Shown here one piece after another: positions 20,476 through 32,617 of a stretch of DNA of 64,000 nucleotides (position 1 is the first letter of the stretch; each line of letters begins with the position of its first letter). The position numbers were made by a program, and so were the translations under genes. The DNA is from Ophiosphaerella korrae. Its lineage: Eukaryota; Ascomycota; Dothideomycetes; Pleosporales; Phaeosphaeriaceae. The notes beneath the pieces are model-generated. The model was not told the DNA's origin and searched no databases. It saw only the letters and a program-made list of their open reading frames with translations. The stretch spans positions 106,462-170,461 of the forward strand of contig JALNQF010000095.1 in the NCBI GenBank assembly GCA_028456385.1, read 5' to 3'.

Positions 20476-23400
20476 ATGCCCCATAGTTCAAACCTGCCGT
20501 GGCGGGCAGCTCTTCGCCAGGCTACACGACAGAGCACCCGATTAACCGCACCAAGGGCATCAGCTCCCTTTCTCCCTGCACAATGCACTGCATCTATCAT
20601 GTCACGGTATCCTCTTCGCTGCCCCTCACCACCCGCCGCGCTGCTCGCGTATCGCAGCTTCTCGATATCACTGAGAAGCCCAAAGGAGAAGGACTCTAAA
20701 ACACCCCCAGCACCAACCGAAGAGGGCAAGGAGGAGGAGACGGAAGACTCAAAGAAGATCAAGGAGCAGGAAAAGGCCGAGGACCTCGAGGCGAAGAGTA
20801 AACAACCTGAACCAATACCAGCACGGACAGGTTCTGGACAAGGAAGTGCTGCTAGTGGAGATGGAGGCGATGGTGGAGGGAAAAGGCGTAAGGCCTCTGA
20901 TCGATCACTAGTAAAACCTTCAATACCGGACGTCTTTCCTCAGGTCATGGCGATTCCGTTAGTCAGGCGCCCACTATTTCCCGGCTTCTACAAGGCTATC
21001 ACGATAAGAGACCGGGAAGTCGGCCAAGCGATTGCGGATATGGTTAAACGTGGACAACCATATATTGGCGCCTTCATGTTCAAAGACGACGCTGCAGACA
21101 AGGATGTGATCGATGACCCCAGTGAGGTCCACGAGGTTGGCACTTTCTGCCAAGTTACGAGTGCATTCCCTGTTGGCGCCGATAATAATTTTGCCATGAC
21201 ATGTGTTCTCTATCCTCACCGCAGGATAAAGATGACAGGTCTCACGCCACCGAAGGCGGAAGAAGATGGAGCGCTAGTGGATGAGAGTGCTTCAGAAAAT
21301 TCTGCAACAGAAGAAACAGCTAACAGTCAAGGCAAAGGCGATGTTGTTGCCAGCTTCGAAGAGGTTAGCGAAGAAACAAGAGCGCATGATGACAGTATTT
21401 CAGCCTTGCTCAAAGACCGCAGGGTCAGCGTTGCCGATGTTGAGAATCTTGTTGAAGAACCATTCGACCTGAAAACGAACAAGACCATCCAAGTCCTCAG
21501 TAACGAGATTATTAACACGTTCAAGGGGGTGGCACTCCTTAATCCTCTCTTCCGCGATCACGTATCTACTTTTGCTGTCCACACCACTATGAACGTTGGA
21601 GAAGATCCTGTCAAGCTGTCGGATTTTGCAGCTGCTGTAGCTCAGGCAGACTCGGTTGAGCTACAATCAGCGCTTGAGGAGATGAATGTAGAGAAACGCC
21701 TCAGCAAGTCCTTGGAGCTAATTAAGAAGGAGCTCTTGAGCGCCGAACTGCAGAAGAAGGTTGCCGACGATGTCAACGCAAGGGTACAGAAGAAGAACCG
21801 AGAATACCTCCTGATGGAACAAATGAAGCAAATTAAACGGGAACTTGGTATAGAATCCGATGGCAAAGACAAGCTCATTGAAAAATTCTCGGAGAAAGCC
21901 TCGAAGTTGGCCATGCCGGAAGGAGTCCGCAAAGTCTTCGACGAGGAGATGAATAAACTTCAAGGTCTTGACGCCAACGGTTCCGAATTTAACGTTACCC
22001 GTAATTATCTCGACTGGCTTACGCAGCTACCCTGGGGTCTCCGCAGTGCCGAGACCTTCGCCATAAAAAATGCTCGTGATGTATTAGATGAAGATCACCA
22101 TGGGCTAAAGGATGTGAAAGACCGTATTTTGGAGTTTATTGCTGTTGGAAAACTTCGTGGTACCGTAGAGGGTAAAATCCTCTGTCTGGTCGGACCACCT
22201 GGTGTCGGTAAAACCTCCATTGGCAAGTCGATTGCGAGGGCGCTGAATCGTCAGTACTACCGCTTCAGCGTAGGTGGTATGTACGATGTTGCGGAAATCA
22301 AGGGCCACCGCAGAACGTATGTTGGTGCGTTGCCTGGCCGTATCATCCAGGCACTCAAGAAATGTCAGACCGAGAATCCTCTTGTGCTGATCGACGAAAT
22401 TGACAAGATGGGTCGTATGAGCAATCACGGCGATCCTGCATCTGCGCTTCTTGAGCTTCTCGACCCCGAGCAAAACAATAGCTTCCTGGATCATTATTTG
22501 GATGTGCCAGTTGACTTGTCCAAAGTTCTTTTCGTTTGCACGGCCAACATGGAAGACACTATCCCACAACCGCTCCTTGATCGCATGGAAGTGATTCGAC
22601 TATCCGGCTACGTCTCAGATGAGAAGATTGCTATTGCAGAAAAGTATCTAGCGCCTGTGGCTAAGGACCTAAGCGGCCTGAAGGATGCAGATGTTGCTTT
22701 GGAGAATGATGCAATTGTGGAGCTTATCAACAAGTACTGCCGCGAGTCAGGTGTCCGTAACCTCAAGAAACACATTGAGAAGATATACCGGAAGGCTGCT
22801 CTGAATATTGTTACTGAAGTGGGCGAGGATGCGCTCTCAGAGGCCGAAGCGCTCACGGAGGAAGGCAAAGCTGCACAAAGAGAGTCTGAAAAGGACGAGA
22901 CCGATATTAACGCTACGCCGGAGAACATGGAGAAGCAAACCACCGAGAAACCCCGCGTTGCTCTGAAGGTTCCCGATAGCGTGCACATTTCGATCACTCG
23001 AGAGAATTTGAAAGATTACGTCGGGCCACCGATTTACATTTCTGACAGGCTGTATGATACCACCCCTCCTGGAGTAGCTATGGGTCTGGCATGGACATCA
23101 ATGGGGGGTTCGGCGCTATACATTGAGTCCATCGTTCAGAACGCTATCTCAGCTTCCTCACATGGCGGCCTCGAAAGAACTGGTTCTCTTCGTGATGTAA
23201 TGAAGGAGTCAACTGGTGTCGCCTACTCTTACGCGAAGAGCTTCATGGCTCGTGAATACCCCAAGAACAAGTTTTTCGAGCACGCGAGAATACATTTGCA
23301 TTGTCCGGAGGGCGCTACACCGAAAGACGGACCTAGTGCAGGTATCACTATGACCTCGAGTCTGCTGAGTCTGGCACTCGACACCAAGATCAAAGAGGCT

Positions 23401-23797
23401 GTTGCTATGACTGGCGAGATTACATTGACGGGCAAGGTGCTGCGGATTGGTGGATTGAGAGAAAAGACAGTTGCTGCACGCCGAGCTGGCGCGAAGACGG
23501 TCATCTTCCCACAAGACAACATGAGCGATTGGCTGGAGCTACCAGAGGTATGATTCGGATGGAAGTATACGGTCAAATCTAAACACTGACATGTTTCAGA
23601 ACATTAAAGAAGGCATCGAGGGTAAGCCAGTAACTTGGTACTCTGACGTACTCAAGATCATCTTTCCCAAGCTAGACAAAGACGTGGTGAACAAGCTCTG
23701 GGAAAAGGAACTCAAGTCTAAGAAGGGCGATCGCAAGCGAAAGGAGCAGAAACAAAAGGGGGAGGAAGAGGAGGAGTCTGGCGAAGAGGATGACTGA
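20476..23797 (+). CDS. PIM1: Mitochondrial Lon protease
   Basis: Exons 20476-23547 and 23600-23797 (52-bp intron, phase 0, ending TTTCAG) give 1089 aa. The open frame extends upstream to 20254, but ATG 20476 begins an Arg/Ser/Ala-rich presequence with few acids, as expected for matrix import. An acidic Lys-rich insert (about 75-140) precedes the LON substrate-binding domain, which begins at VMAIPLVRRPLFPGFYKA. The AAA+ module has Walker A GPPGVGKT from residue 573 and Walker B VLIDEIDK. The protease domain carries PKDGPSAG with Ser954 and GGLREK with Lys997, the Ser-Lys dyad spaced by 43 residues as in bacterial Lon. It degrades oxidised and unassembled matrix proteins and binds mtDNA. The C-terminus encoded by exon 2 ends in a Lys/Glu-rich tail. 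Confidence 0.96.
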
Positions 23798-26212
23798 GCT
23801 CCATATTGTACAAAGGATAGACTCTGTATGACATAGCAAAAGGAGGCCTCGCATTCTGGGCGTTTTGGTATGAACACGTAGGCTTTGGCCATTGCATCAC
23901 GACTGCTAGCATTAGGCATGCGTCCTCTCTGCAGCGATAGATACTCGACGACTACATGTACCATCATTGATATGGCCCCCAGCCTTGACCTAAGCATTAC
24001 TAACCCTTGCGTCGTGATGCTGATGCTCGGGGATGAGAAAGCTGGCATGATCCCTCCTGAGAGCGGGACGGACCGGACCTAACTGGTCGAGGTATTCGCG
24101 TGGCGATCTGGGTAATGCACAGCCAGCCTCAATATTTTCCTCATGCGACGCTCGACTGCATTGTCGAAGCAGTTTTCATTTCCTGGTCGGACCGGCCATC
24201 CAGCCCCTCCATGCATGTACTCCTGGGAGCAGTTAGCGCACAGCGACAATGCCTGTTCAGCCACCATGCAGCTTCGCGAGGAGCGATTTCGTGCAGTGCA
24301 ACCTAGGCGCAGGAATAGATTAACAACGTCCCTTCTCCCGCAACTTTTTTTTTTATATTTTACTTTTGCCCTCCCGTGCCGTGTCGCGTGTTGGAGGAGC
24401 CTGCGGCTAACCGGTGGGACAAAGGGACTGCACGAAAGCATGGGCAGCAAAGCACGCACTGCAACCATTACCACGGTTGCACAACCTCATCTACATACAT
24501 AGTACATAAGGTCTGGCACAAAAGCACAGCGTCTCGCAAAGGGAACTGTTTTTAGACGGTTTTTGGAGAGCGATTGGGCGAGGTGATTGGGCGGGAAAGG
24601 CATTTTGTCTCGGCGGCTCGCGCGCATGAACTGGATTGACGTGTCAAGTTTTCTGACGCCCTGAGCAAGGACTCACAGGACAACGCATCGGATGTGATAA
24701 TGCGAACAGGAGGGAACGAATGAGAGGGAGCGATACAGAGAAAAGCTGTTGCAGTGCATCGTGAAGGGAGTAGGCAGCTTCACTTCTCAGGATGCCGCGT
24801 CACTTGGGGCTGCGAGGGGGGTGGAACCGGTCAGGGCACATGTATCTACTGGAGTGACAGACTAGTCATGTCAGAGGGAGTGGAGGAGTCGAGGGTGCTC
24901 CTGTTGAACGACGAGGTGCAGTAGCTGGGTTCAGGTTGCCGAAGAGGGTCGCCGGTGCAACGCGGCGGGGCGTGTACTGTGCGAGGGCCCATAGGCAAGG
25001 GCCCGAAGTCCCAAAGGGCCACGGGCTGCAGACGCACGAGAGGAATTTAGTACTTAGCACCCGGCTGCGCTGGGCCAATGTATGCGGACCCAAAGAGGGG
25101 ACGGGCAATTGCACACGGTACTATGCACACGTTATCCAGAAGACGCGGGAGGGGCAGCGATGCAAACGGAAGCAGTTGCAGAGGTGAATGATGCTCCTCA
25201 CCGCAGGTTTACACGGTGGCTGGCAGACGCAGGCCGCGGCCAATAAGGCAGCGGTGGGGATGCCCAGACGGGCGCTGATTCGAATCATCAAGGGCTTGGT
25301 TTGGGCCGGCTGCGCTGGAAATGCAGCAGGGTGGAGGGAGCGCGGTCCAATGCGGTGCTGGGTCTGCTTGACCGCCACGCAGGAGAGCCAGCAACGCAAA
25401 ACAATACCGTGCTGCAACGCACACATGATGTGAAATTGAAAAAGTCGGGTGCCCCCTCTTTCTCTGCACTCCCCCGCTCTGGCGAGACTGGCGGTGGTCT
25501 CTTCCTCCAGCCACCTGTGTAACGCAGGACGAATAACGAAATTAGGATAACGCAATCAGAATAACGAAATCAGAATAACGAATCCGACTAGAGAGGGGAC
25601 AGACCGGGTTTAGCGCTGATTGGCTGGCCTGCTGCAACAACGCATCTCATCTCGCATGGGAGCGACCAGGACCAGACACCGGACCACCACCACGACTGAT
25701 AATTGAGCTGCATCATCACCCATCGCCCGCAACCAGCACTCCCACCCATTGCTGCTGCTCTTCTCTGCCCGTCAGCCTCGCAGGCAACGTCGCGCCGCCA
25801 TTGTGCCGCCTCGGCGTTGACCCTTTTTTTTTTCTTTCCCAATTAGGCGTCAGCGCAGTCACCAGTGCAGGGCACGTTGCTTGGGCCTCCATAGCAATAT
25901 CACGGGCTGTGCACGGAAATTTGCCTCGCCAGAAGACACTGTTCTTCTGCACACCACCGTCTCTTGCGTAATATGCCAATGCGCATGGACAGTCTCCATT
26001 ACACACTCGACTGCCACAGCATGAAGACGGCGCCAAAGCGATAACAGCCTACTCAACCACTGCCACCAACCCACGCACTTCCAGGAACCCTCCCGCCGCA
26101 CCAAACGCTTCACGGCTATCGTGCCCACCACGTCCAACCGCTCTGGCAGGCTGGTAGAGGAACAAGAGGGCGTGTGCGGGCTGGGCGTCTTCGCCTGCCG
26201 GGAGCGCAGACG
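23798..26212. other. Long intergenic region upstream of the kinase
   Basis: About 2.4 kb with no recognisable gene. It contains a T-rich tract near 24345, a 14-bp tandem repeat at 25531-25586 and a T-tract near 25825. Many overlapping short ORFs reflect GC-rich sequence. It probably includes a long 5' leader for the downstream kinase. Confidence 0.45.
25531..25586. repeat. 14-bp tandem repeat, four copies
   Basis: GAATAACGAAATTA, GGATAACGCAATCA, GAATAACGAAATCA and GAATAACGAATCCG follow each other without gaps. It lies about 630 bp upstream of the kinase start. Confidence 0.85.
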
Positions 26213-29200
26213 ATGCCCCATCTACTGTCTGCAGAGAACGGCGAGTCCAGCAGGGATCGCAGCAGGCAACGCGCCAGGTCAGAGGTCAACGAGCACAAGA
26301 GCGTATGGGGTCGCCTCCACCTGCAGAAGTTTGGCTCGTGGTTGAAGAGAGAGGACGGCGAGCCGCCACCACCACCACCACCGCCGCCGCCGCCGGCCGC
26401 GCAGCCAGGGAAGCCGGAGAACGAAGCGACCAAGGAGAATGGCCGGCCGCACTCGAGCGGAGAGCATGCGCTGCGGTCGGGGGGGCTGCTGAACAGGAGA
26501 AGTAGCAGGAAGGTCATTCCAGGCCTGCCGAGGCCGCTGACGTTCAAGCGCATGAACAGCGAGAAGAGGGACAAGCTGCTCGAGGTACCCCCTGAGCCAG
26601 AACGACGAGCTGCATCCATCGACCACAGGCCCTCACTTCCCGCCTCGCACGCCCTCTCGCCCCCTGCTGCCCCGGTGCCTTCCATGTCTGCGCCGGATAT
26701 CCTGAGTCCGCACATTAGCGACAAGCCAAAGGAACCGCTGCCTGAACCCACGATTGGCGGCGGGCCAGACTCGAATATCCCGGCGGGCGCAAGACAGGTC
26801 GACTTTGAGATGCCGTCGCCAGAACTAACCATCGGCGGCGGGCCGGATTCGAACATCCCAGCCGGGGCACGCCAGGTCGATTTTGATGCAGACGATATCC
26901 CAGACTACACACCTGTGGGCGAACCACCGCTGCTTGACCTGGTCGACTCGTTCTCTGAGCGCGGTTCCCATCCATCCATCATAGACGTCGACGATATCCG
27001 GTTGCAGGAAGAACTGGAAGCAAGATGGATATTGAACCTCAGCATGCACTTCCGCGACATGTCTGACCGAGAAAAATTCTTCCTCACGTTCGCCGAAGAG
27101 CCCAACAAGTGGCGACGAGTGACTGTGTCGTGCGACTACCGCCAATTGGAACCCGATTCGCTTGAAGCCGATCTCAAGACGCTGCACTACCAGCGCGACA
27201 AGAGCTCCAGGATCTACGAAGCTATCCGTGATTCCCTGCCTGACATACAATTTTACGATACTGTGACCAACCTCAAATTACAGACTACGGATGGCCGTCT
27301 GCATGTTCACGTCACTGAAGATGTCAACGAGATCATACCGTACCCCCCCACATCGGCGATCGAACACCTCGACTGCAAGCGCTTCCGAGAAACTGAAATA
27401 TGCTTCGACTCGCATATCTCCGGCTTCGTGTACAAGGTTGCGGTCAACAACCGGCCATTTATCAAGAAAGAGATTCCAGGCCCAGATGCCGTCGAAGAGT
27501 TCCTATACGAGATCAACGCCCTCAGCAGCCTCCACGACTCCAAATCCGTCATCAAATTCGAGGGCGTCATCGTCGACGAAACAAATCAGCTGATCAAAGG
27601 CTTACTAATCAGCTACGCCGACCAAGGTGCCCTAGTCGACATGATCTACGACTTCAAACCAACCGGCCAGCTTCACTGGGTCCGTCGCGAGCGCTGGGCC
27701 CGCCAGATCATTCAAGGCCTCTCAGAAATCCACGAAGCCGGATACGTCCAGGGCGACTTCACCCTCTCCAACATCGTCATCGACAAATACGACGACGCTA
27801 AGATCATCGACATCAACCGCCGCGGATGCCCTGTTGGCTGGGAACCCCCAGAACTCGCGCGCCTGATTGAAAGCGGCCAACGCGTCTCCATCTACATTGG
27901 CGTTAAATCCGACCTATACCAACTCGGCATGGTACTCTGGGCGCTCGCTGAACAACAAGATGAGCCGGAGCGCCAGGAACGCCCGCTCGCAAAGACAATG
28001 GAACGTCACCGCTCTGATATCCCAGACTATTTCCGCGGTATCGTGCGTGCCTGTCTCAGTGACCTACCACGCAACCGCCCATCTGCCACACAACTCCTAA
28101 CAAGATTCCCTCCCGACTCAGACCCCCAGCCTAACATTGCGTCGCGCGAAAGCCTGTCGCTGCGCCTACGCACCAAAGAATACATTGACCCTGCCACCGC
28201 CGTCGACCTCTCCGACATCCGTCGCCACTCCTACGAAGCCATTCCCCTACCACCGACCACCTACCCAGCTTCCTCGTCGCAGGGCTCCTACCTGCGGCGG
28301 CGATCCCCCTCGCGCGAAGACTTCAACGTGTCGCCGTATGCGTATGAGGGGCACAGGTCCGTCATGTCGCTGGACGACTCGGAGATTGAGAATGAGCTGG
28401 CGAGTCTGCCTGCGAGTCGCGAGACGCGGTGGGAGCAGGTCTACGTCGATGGAGACACCAAGGTGGTTATGAGGGGGTTTGGAGGTGGGGATGTGAAGGC
28501 CATTTGTATTGAGGGGGAGGAGGAAGGGTTTGAGGAGAAGCAGAGCGAGATAGAGGGGTCGCTTGTGACGAGTAAGCATGACGATGTGCCGGAGGTGAGG
28601 CTTGAAGAATTGCGTGATGAAGCGCGCGATGACCCCACACGCCATGAGCCTCTACAAGAAGTGGATGCAAAGATCGAGGAAGAGAAGAAAGCGGCCTTGC
28701 CACCGGTCCAGCCCAAGGTTGAGAAGAGTGTGGTCAAGGAAGTACAGTTTGAGGGCATCGAGCCAATGGATTCAGACGAACCGCGGTTTGAGGGTCTGCT
28801 ATCGATCGAGCCTCAAGATGTAAACGAACAACAATTCTCAGGCCTGCTACAAATAGACCCTCAACTGCCCGGTGGCGGCCTTCAAGAATCGCAAGAGGCG
28901 CATCACCATCTCGGAGTAGGCACCAAGGCTTCCTTTAGTGATCGCGTGCACCAGCTCGCTCAAGCGCAGACTCAGAACATTGCATCAAACGACTCCACGC
29001 CGCGGAACCGCCAATCAACCATACCGGATTCAACTGTTCTTGCAGATCTCGAGCGAGAGGCCGATTTCAGTTCGTCAGTATCGACTTCCACGGCACCATC
29101 AAGAGTGAGCACTGGCTTTTCCATTTTTGACCGACTTGACCGATTGAGTCGGGCAGAGACAGGCTTTTCTATCTTCGACCAGCCAGACTGTAACAGTAGA

Positions 29201-29947
29201 ACCGATACCGGCTTTTCGATTGCGACTGGACATCATATGCCTTTCCATCAAGATTCGGGTTTCGCTGAGCCGGAGCGAATATCATTCGACAATGACAGGA
29301 TAAGACGTAGCTTGGATGAAAGTATAAGGGACATCACAACGTACAAGCCCGAGGACGAAATCATCAACGGTCACCTCTGGGAGGACAAGGAAAGCACACC
29401 ATTCGGCGAAGGTGTGCGAGGGTCGCAACTCCAAGTCAAGCCAACCCCATTCCCCGAACCCAAACCTATCTCCAGCGTACCCACTGCGCCCCAAGCCCCC
29501 AAAACAACCGTCCAAGACAAAAACCTCCAAGAAAAAACCTCCAACACCACCATCCGGCCCCCCAGCATCCTCATCCCCGAATTCCACCACGCCGTCCCCA
29601 AAGCCCTCGCCGGAAACCAGCCCATCACCCCGCCCACAACCGGCGCCTCCCAACAATTCGTTTCACACACTCTCCCAATCACCAAACCTGCCGCCCCTGA
29701 GCCATCTCCCTACCACTACTCCTTCCTCGCCGCCGACGACCACGACGATGGCCACCGCACTGGCCGCTCATCTACACCCCGCAACTACCTCACCACTACG
29801 TCGCGCTCACCTTCGCGCACCCCGCTCTCGTCGGATCTTGCGGATTATTTGTCGCACTCGATATCGTATTCACAGCCTGAGGGAGATTTTGCGTCGCATA
29901 TGGAGCTGTTGAATGAGACGAGGGCGAAGCAGGATGAAAAAGTTTGA
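26213..29947 (+). CDS. Atypical protein-kinase-domain protein
   Basis: An open frame of 1244 aa from ATG 26213; the frame stays open upstream only to a GTG, so 26213 is the first ATG. A proline run (about 45-60) lies near the N-terminus. A 26-residue unit beginning TIGGGPDSNIPAGA occurs twice (about 181 and 207). The kinase domain spans about 385-635. It includes FIKKEI as the likely VAIK lysine, HEAGYVQGDFTLSNIVID as the catalytic loop (QGD in place of HRD, Asp and Asn kept) and IIDINRRG in place of DFG. PPE and SDLYQLGMVLW follow as in the P+1 loop and F helix. The C-terminal 600 residues are disordered, with three TGFSI repeats (about 965-1010) and repeated FEGLL/FSGLL units. It may be a kinase with altered Mg handling or a pseudokinase. 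Substrates are unknown. Confidence 0.8.
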   Translation: MPHLLSAENGESSRDRSRQRARSEVNEHKSVWGRLHLQKFGSWLKREDGEPPPPPPPPPPPAAQPGKPENEATKENGRPHSSGEHALRSGGLLNRRSSRKVIPGLPRPLTFKRMNSEKRDKLLEVPPEPERRAASIDHRPSLPASHALSPPAAPVPSMSAPDILSPHISDKPKEPLPEPTIGGGPDSNIPAGARQVDFEMPSPELTIGGGPDSNIPAGARQVDFDADDIPDYTPVGEPPLLDLVDSFSERGSHPSIIDVDDIRLQEELEARWILNLSMHFRDMSDREKFFLTFAEEPNKWRRVTVSCDYRQLEPDSLEADLKTLHYQRDKSSRIYEAIRDSLPDIQFYDTVTNLKLQTTDGRLHVHVTEDVNEIIPYPPTSAIEHLDCKRFRETEICFDSHISGFVYKVAVNNRPFIKKEIPGPDAVEEFLYEINALSSLHDSKSVIKFEGVIVDETNQLIKGLLISYADQGALVDMIYDFKPTGQLHWVRRERWARQIIQGLSEIHEAGYVQGDFTLSNIVIDKYDDAKIIDINRRGCPVGWEPPELARLIESGQRVSIYIGVKSDLYQLGMVLWALAEQQDEPERQERPLAKTMERHRSDIPDYFRGIVRACLSDLPRNRPSATQLLTRFPPDSDPQPNIASRESLSLRLRTKEYIDPATAVDLSDIRRHSYEAIPLPPTTYPASSSQGSYLRRRSPSREDFNVSPYAYEGHRSVMSLDDSEIENELASLPASRETRWEQVYVDGDTKVVMRGFGGGDVKAICIEGEEEGFEEKQSEIEGSLVTSKHDDVPEVRLEELRDEARDDPTRHEPLQEVDAKIEEEKKAALPPVQPKVEKSVVKEVQFEGIEPMDSDEPRFEGLLSIEPQDVNEQQFSGLLQIDPQLPGGGLQESQEAHHHLGVGTKASFSDRVHQLAQAQTQNIASNDSTPRNRQSTIPDSTVLADLEREADFSSSVSTSTAPSRVSTGFSIFDRLDRLSRAETGFSIFDQPDCNSRTDTGFSIATGHHMPFHQDSGFAEPERISFDNDRIRRSLDESIRDITTYKPEDEIINGHLWEDKESTPFGEGVRGSQLQVKPTPFPEPKPISSVPTAPQAPKTTVQDKNLQEKTSNTTIRPPSILIPEFHHAVPKALAGNQPITPPTTGASQQFVSHTLPITKPAAPEPSPYHYSFLAADDHDDGHRTGRSSTPRNYLTTTSRSPSRTPLSSDLADYLSHSISYSQPEGDFASHMELLNETRAKQDEKV

Positions 29948-30859
29948 TTAAGATTTTTTTTTATTTTTTTTTTTGCTTTTGGTTTAAAGTTGTTTTATTA
30001 ACTAACTTACATTCGCTTCGGGACGTTTCTTTCCTTGGGTTCTGAGCGGTCATTTATAATTTTTCTTCGTTGTTTTGCTGGTTGGATAATATATATATTT
30101 TTAACTCTTTTTTTTTGACTTTTCGTATTGCGTTTGGGTGGGTATGAGTTTGTGCTTGTATTATTTCTGATAAGGTGCATGGTGGGTATGGGTTGTTTTC
30201 CCCTGTGCGGCATGGGTTTGGTTGGGCATAGCGATTTCTGTTTTTTTTTTTTCGGGTATGCGGTGTGATGCGTGGGATACCAGGTGCATTTTTTTAGGTA
30301 GCATAGTTATGGCATTTTTTTCGGTGTTAAAAGGCTTAAGTTTGTGTATGCATGATGCGGGGTGATGAGATGTAGGAGTGGGGTCGTCTGATAATTCAGG
30401 ATGCTGCCGCCCGATGGAGGATGGTTGTATTTCTGTTGCCCAGCCTTGTGGCTAGGTAAGGGTTTTCTCTTACGCAGTGATGAAGACTAGAGATGGCTGC
30501 TACTGAGAGACCTCTTTATATGTATGCCCAATAATTTTTGTGCCTTATTGCGCTAATTGTAAATCGAAAAGAATAGTTTTGGCTGCTCGGAAGAAGACCC
30601 TAGGCTCAGGATAGCAAGACAACAACGGCGCGAAAAATAAGGCAAAACAAGGCAAAGCCGCCTACAGGTTCGCTTCTTGTGATGCCCTAGCCTGTTCTCA
30701 TTCACAACTCCCGTTGAACTTGAGCGCATCCCTTTCAATCTATCCCCGGACACTTGCCAAACTGGTTCGAGAAAATGATGGGTTTGTCTAGTATACTCCT
30801 AAAGTTTCCCTATTACATTATAATCAAACTCTTGGACACGGGGAGATTCGTCAACAGAC
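29948..30859. other. 3' flank of the kinase gene, T-rich
   Basis: About 0.9 kb. The first 400 bp are T-rich with several poly-T tracts, typical of a fungal 3' region. No gene was recognised. Confidence 0.45.
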
Positions 30860-32590
30860 GAATCTTACTTCTCGTGATTCAATAAGAAATCGCCAACGTT
30901 CACACCCCTCTCCAGGCTCCTCACAAGACAAACCATTGTATCTTGCTACAAGACGATATAAGCTCGAAGATGCTCCCAAATTCGATGCGATATCGTACGT
31001 TTGAGGCACTGCTCCTGCTACGGTTCCTGTCCAACTCAACGAATCTCCATTCCTCGTCTCACCAAGAGGATTCCGAAGAAAATACCACTCATTTGCCGCA
31101 TTTACACGTATGCAATGAATGTGGTGATCTGGCTAGGTGCCTCAAACCCTGCTATCGATATATTCATAGACAAATCTTCTTTTGTAATGCAGTTGAGCAA
31201 GATCTGGACGTCCAAGCATTCACTATGGAAGGATCCATATTGAAAGGGTGAAGAGTAACCTCCGGATGATGACGATTTCTGGATAGGTCTCTACCACTTG
31301 CTCTACCAAGAATAGTTTAAACGCCTCTGGACATATCAGAAAGCCTTTCTCGCAACAAGTCCAATCATTTTTTGTAGGCCAACCTGGATCCGTGCAAATG
31401 ACTTCCTACAATTCGTCAAAAAAAAAAAAAGGAGCTAACGAAATGTATAGTTACCTATTGCACAACAAGCACGCAGCATGCCAGGTCTCAGGACAAACGG
31501 ATGTGCGTAAGTCAGACTTTGCACTCGTAACCTGTTTTTCACTTCATCCAAGTCATCCAGTCCGTCGTAAATATATCAGAAACAGTGACGTAGCATATTT
31601 CCTCTATTAACTTCGAAATAACTGTTGCAAAAGAACACATCGATAAGGTCTGGGGCCATTGCGGGACTATTTGAAGACGAGATACGGGAAAGCCTGGTGT
31701 CTGCGGTTGAATCATACCGTGAAGGGGCCGCAGGGAATACTGGAAAACTTATGTTTCTTGCACAGCGGCTGTAATCGATGTGGGTAGTATGTTGAACATG
31801 CTTGACTTGCCGCCTTCGATCGGGCCAAGTGCAAATTTGCCCTCCTGGTGCCCTGAGCTATCGCAACCATGAGCATGCATGAGCATCCTAGAATCAACCT
31901 AGAACAACACGATAACAAGGAACTAGGCGAAAATCATTTTTTTTTTCTTCATGATCCATCCCAATGATGAGGAAAATTCTTCTGAAAGGATGTGTGCAAT
32001 TGTGAATCATCGATTGATACTCTTCTCGGTTACCGAACAAAGCAAACTTGTCTAAACCCATGGGTTCATAGTGGACGTTATCTTAGAAGTGACCCAAGGG
32101 CCCCAATTACTCGGGTGGGGAGACTATTTTAATCATCTTAAGTTTCAAGATCGGACGCTAAAGAATCTCAAGCAACGTTGCTTTTACGGACTTCTGCGCC
32201 CGAGGTGTCTCGCTTGCCCGTTGCGTGTTGAACGATGATACCTCAAACGTTCTCTTCCAGTTTCTTACGACCATTTCTGTTGATCGTCGTATTTCTACGG
32301 AAACAATGGAATCCCACGCGGATGTATGGGATGCTATGAAAACAGAAAGACTTGGTCACCTCGGCAATTTCGATCTGGCCAGGCGAAGTCATGCAGTGTT
32401 CCTATTTGGTTTATTTGTTGGTCTTTCAAGACATCCCTGCTTTGCTACCAAAGGCAACCGCATTGGTATTGCCCATCCAGCATGTATGGTAGTCGACAGA
32501 TTTTGTGCCTTCTATGGTAGCGAGCAACTATACATCCTTCGGTGGCAAGGACCCGAAGGATTATCTGAGAAAGAGCATGGAAGCGAATGA
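30860..32590 (+). pseudogene. Decayed HET-domain (heterokaryon incompatibility) gene
   Basis: Pieces of a HET protein lie in order across 1.7 kb. First is APKFDAISYV-stop-GTAP at about 30970-31015, where the usual Trp of SYVWG is TGA (31002-31004). Next, in another frame, is RIYTYAMNVVIWLG (from about 31100). In the same frame follow a TGA (31241-31243), a TAA (31256-31258) and then YQE-stop-FKRLWTYQKAF, where the conserved Trp is TAG (31313-31315). The last piece is an open C-terminal segment at 32225-32590, with FATKGNRIGIAHP and QLYILRWQG typical of HET C-termini. At least four nonsense codons plus a frame change make it non-functional. Intact HET genes trigger cell death on non-self fusion. 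Stop codons at former Trp positions fit G-to-A changes. A solo LTR is inserted 32 bp past the last stop. Confidence 0.7.
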
Positions 32591-32617
32591 GCAAAGTATT
32601 GCGGCGCTGTCTTCATA

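Noticed and set aside
32225..32590. Independent small gene of 121 codons
   Set aside because: First codon is GTG, and the C-terminal pattern matches a HET protein in the same frame as the upstream HET relic, so it was merged into the pseudogene.
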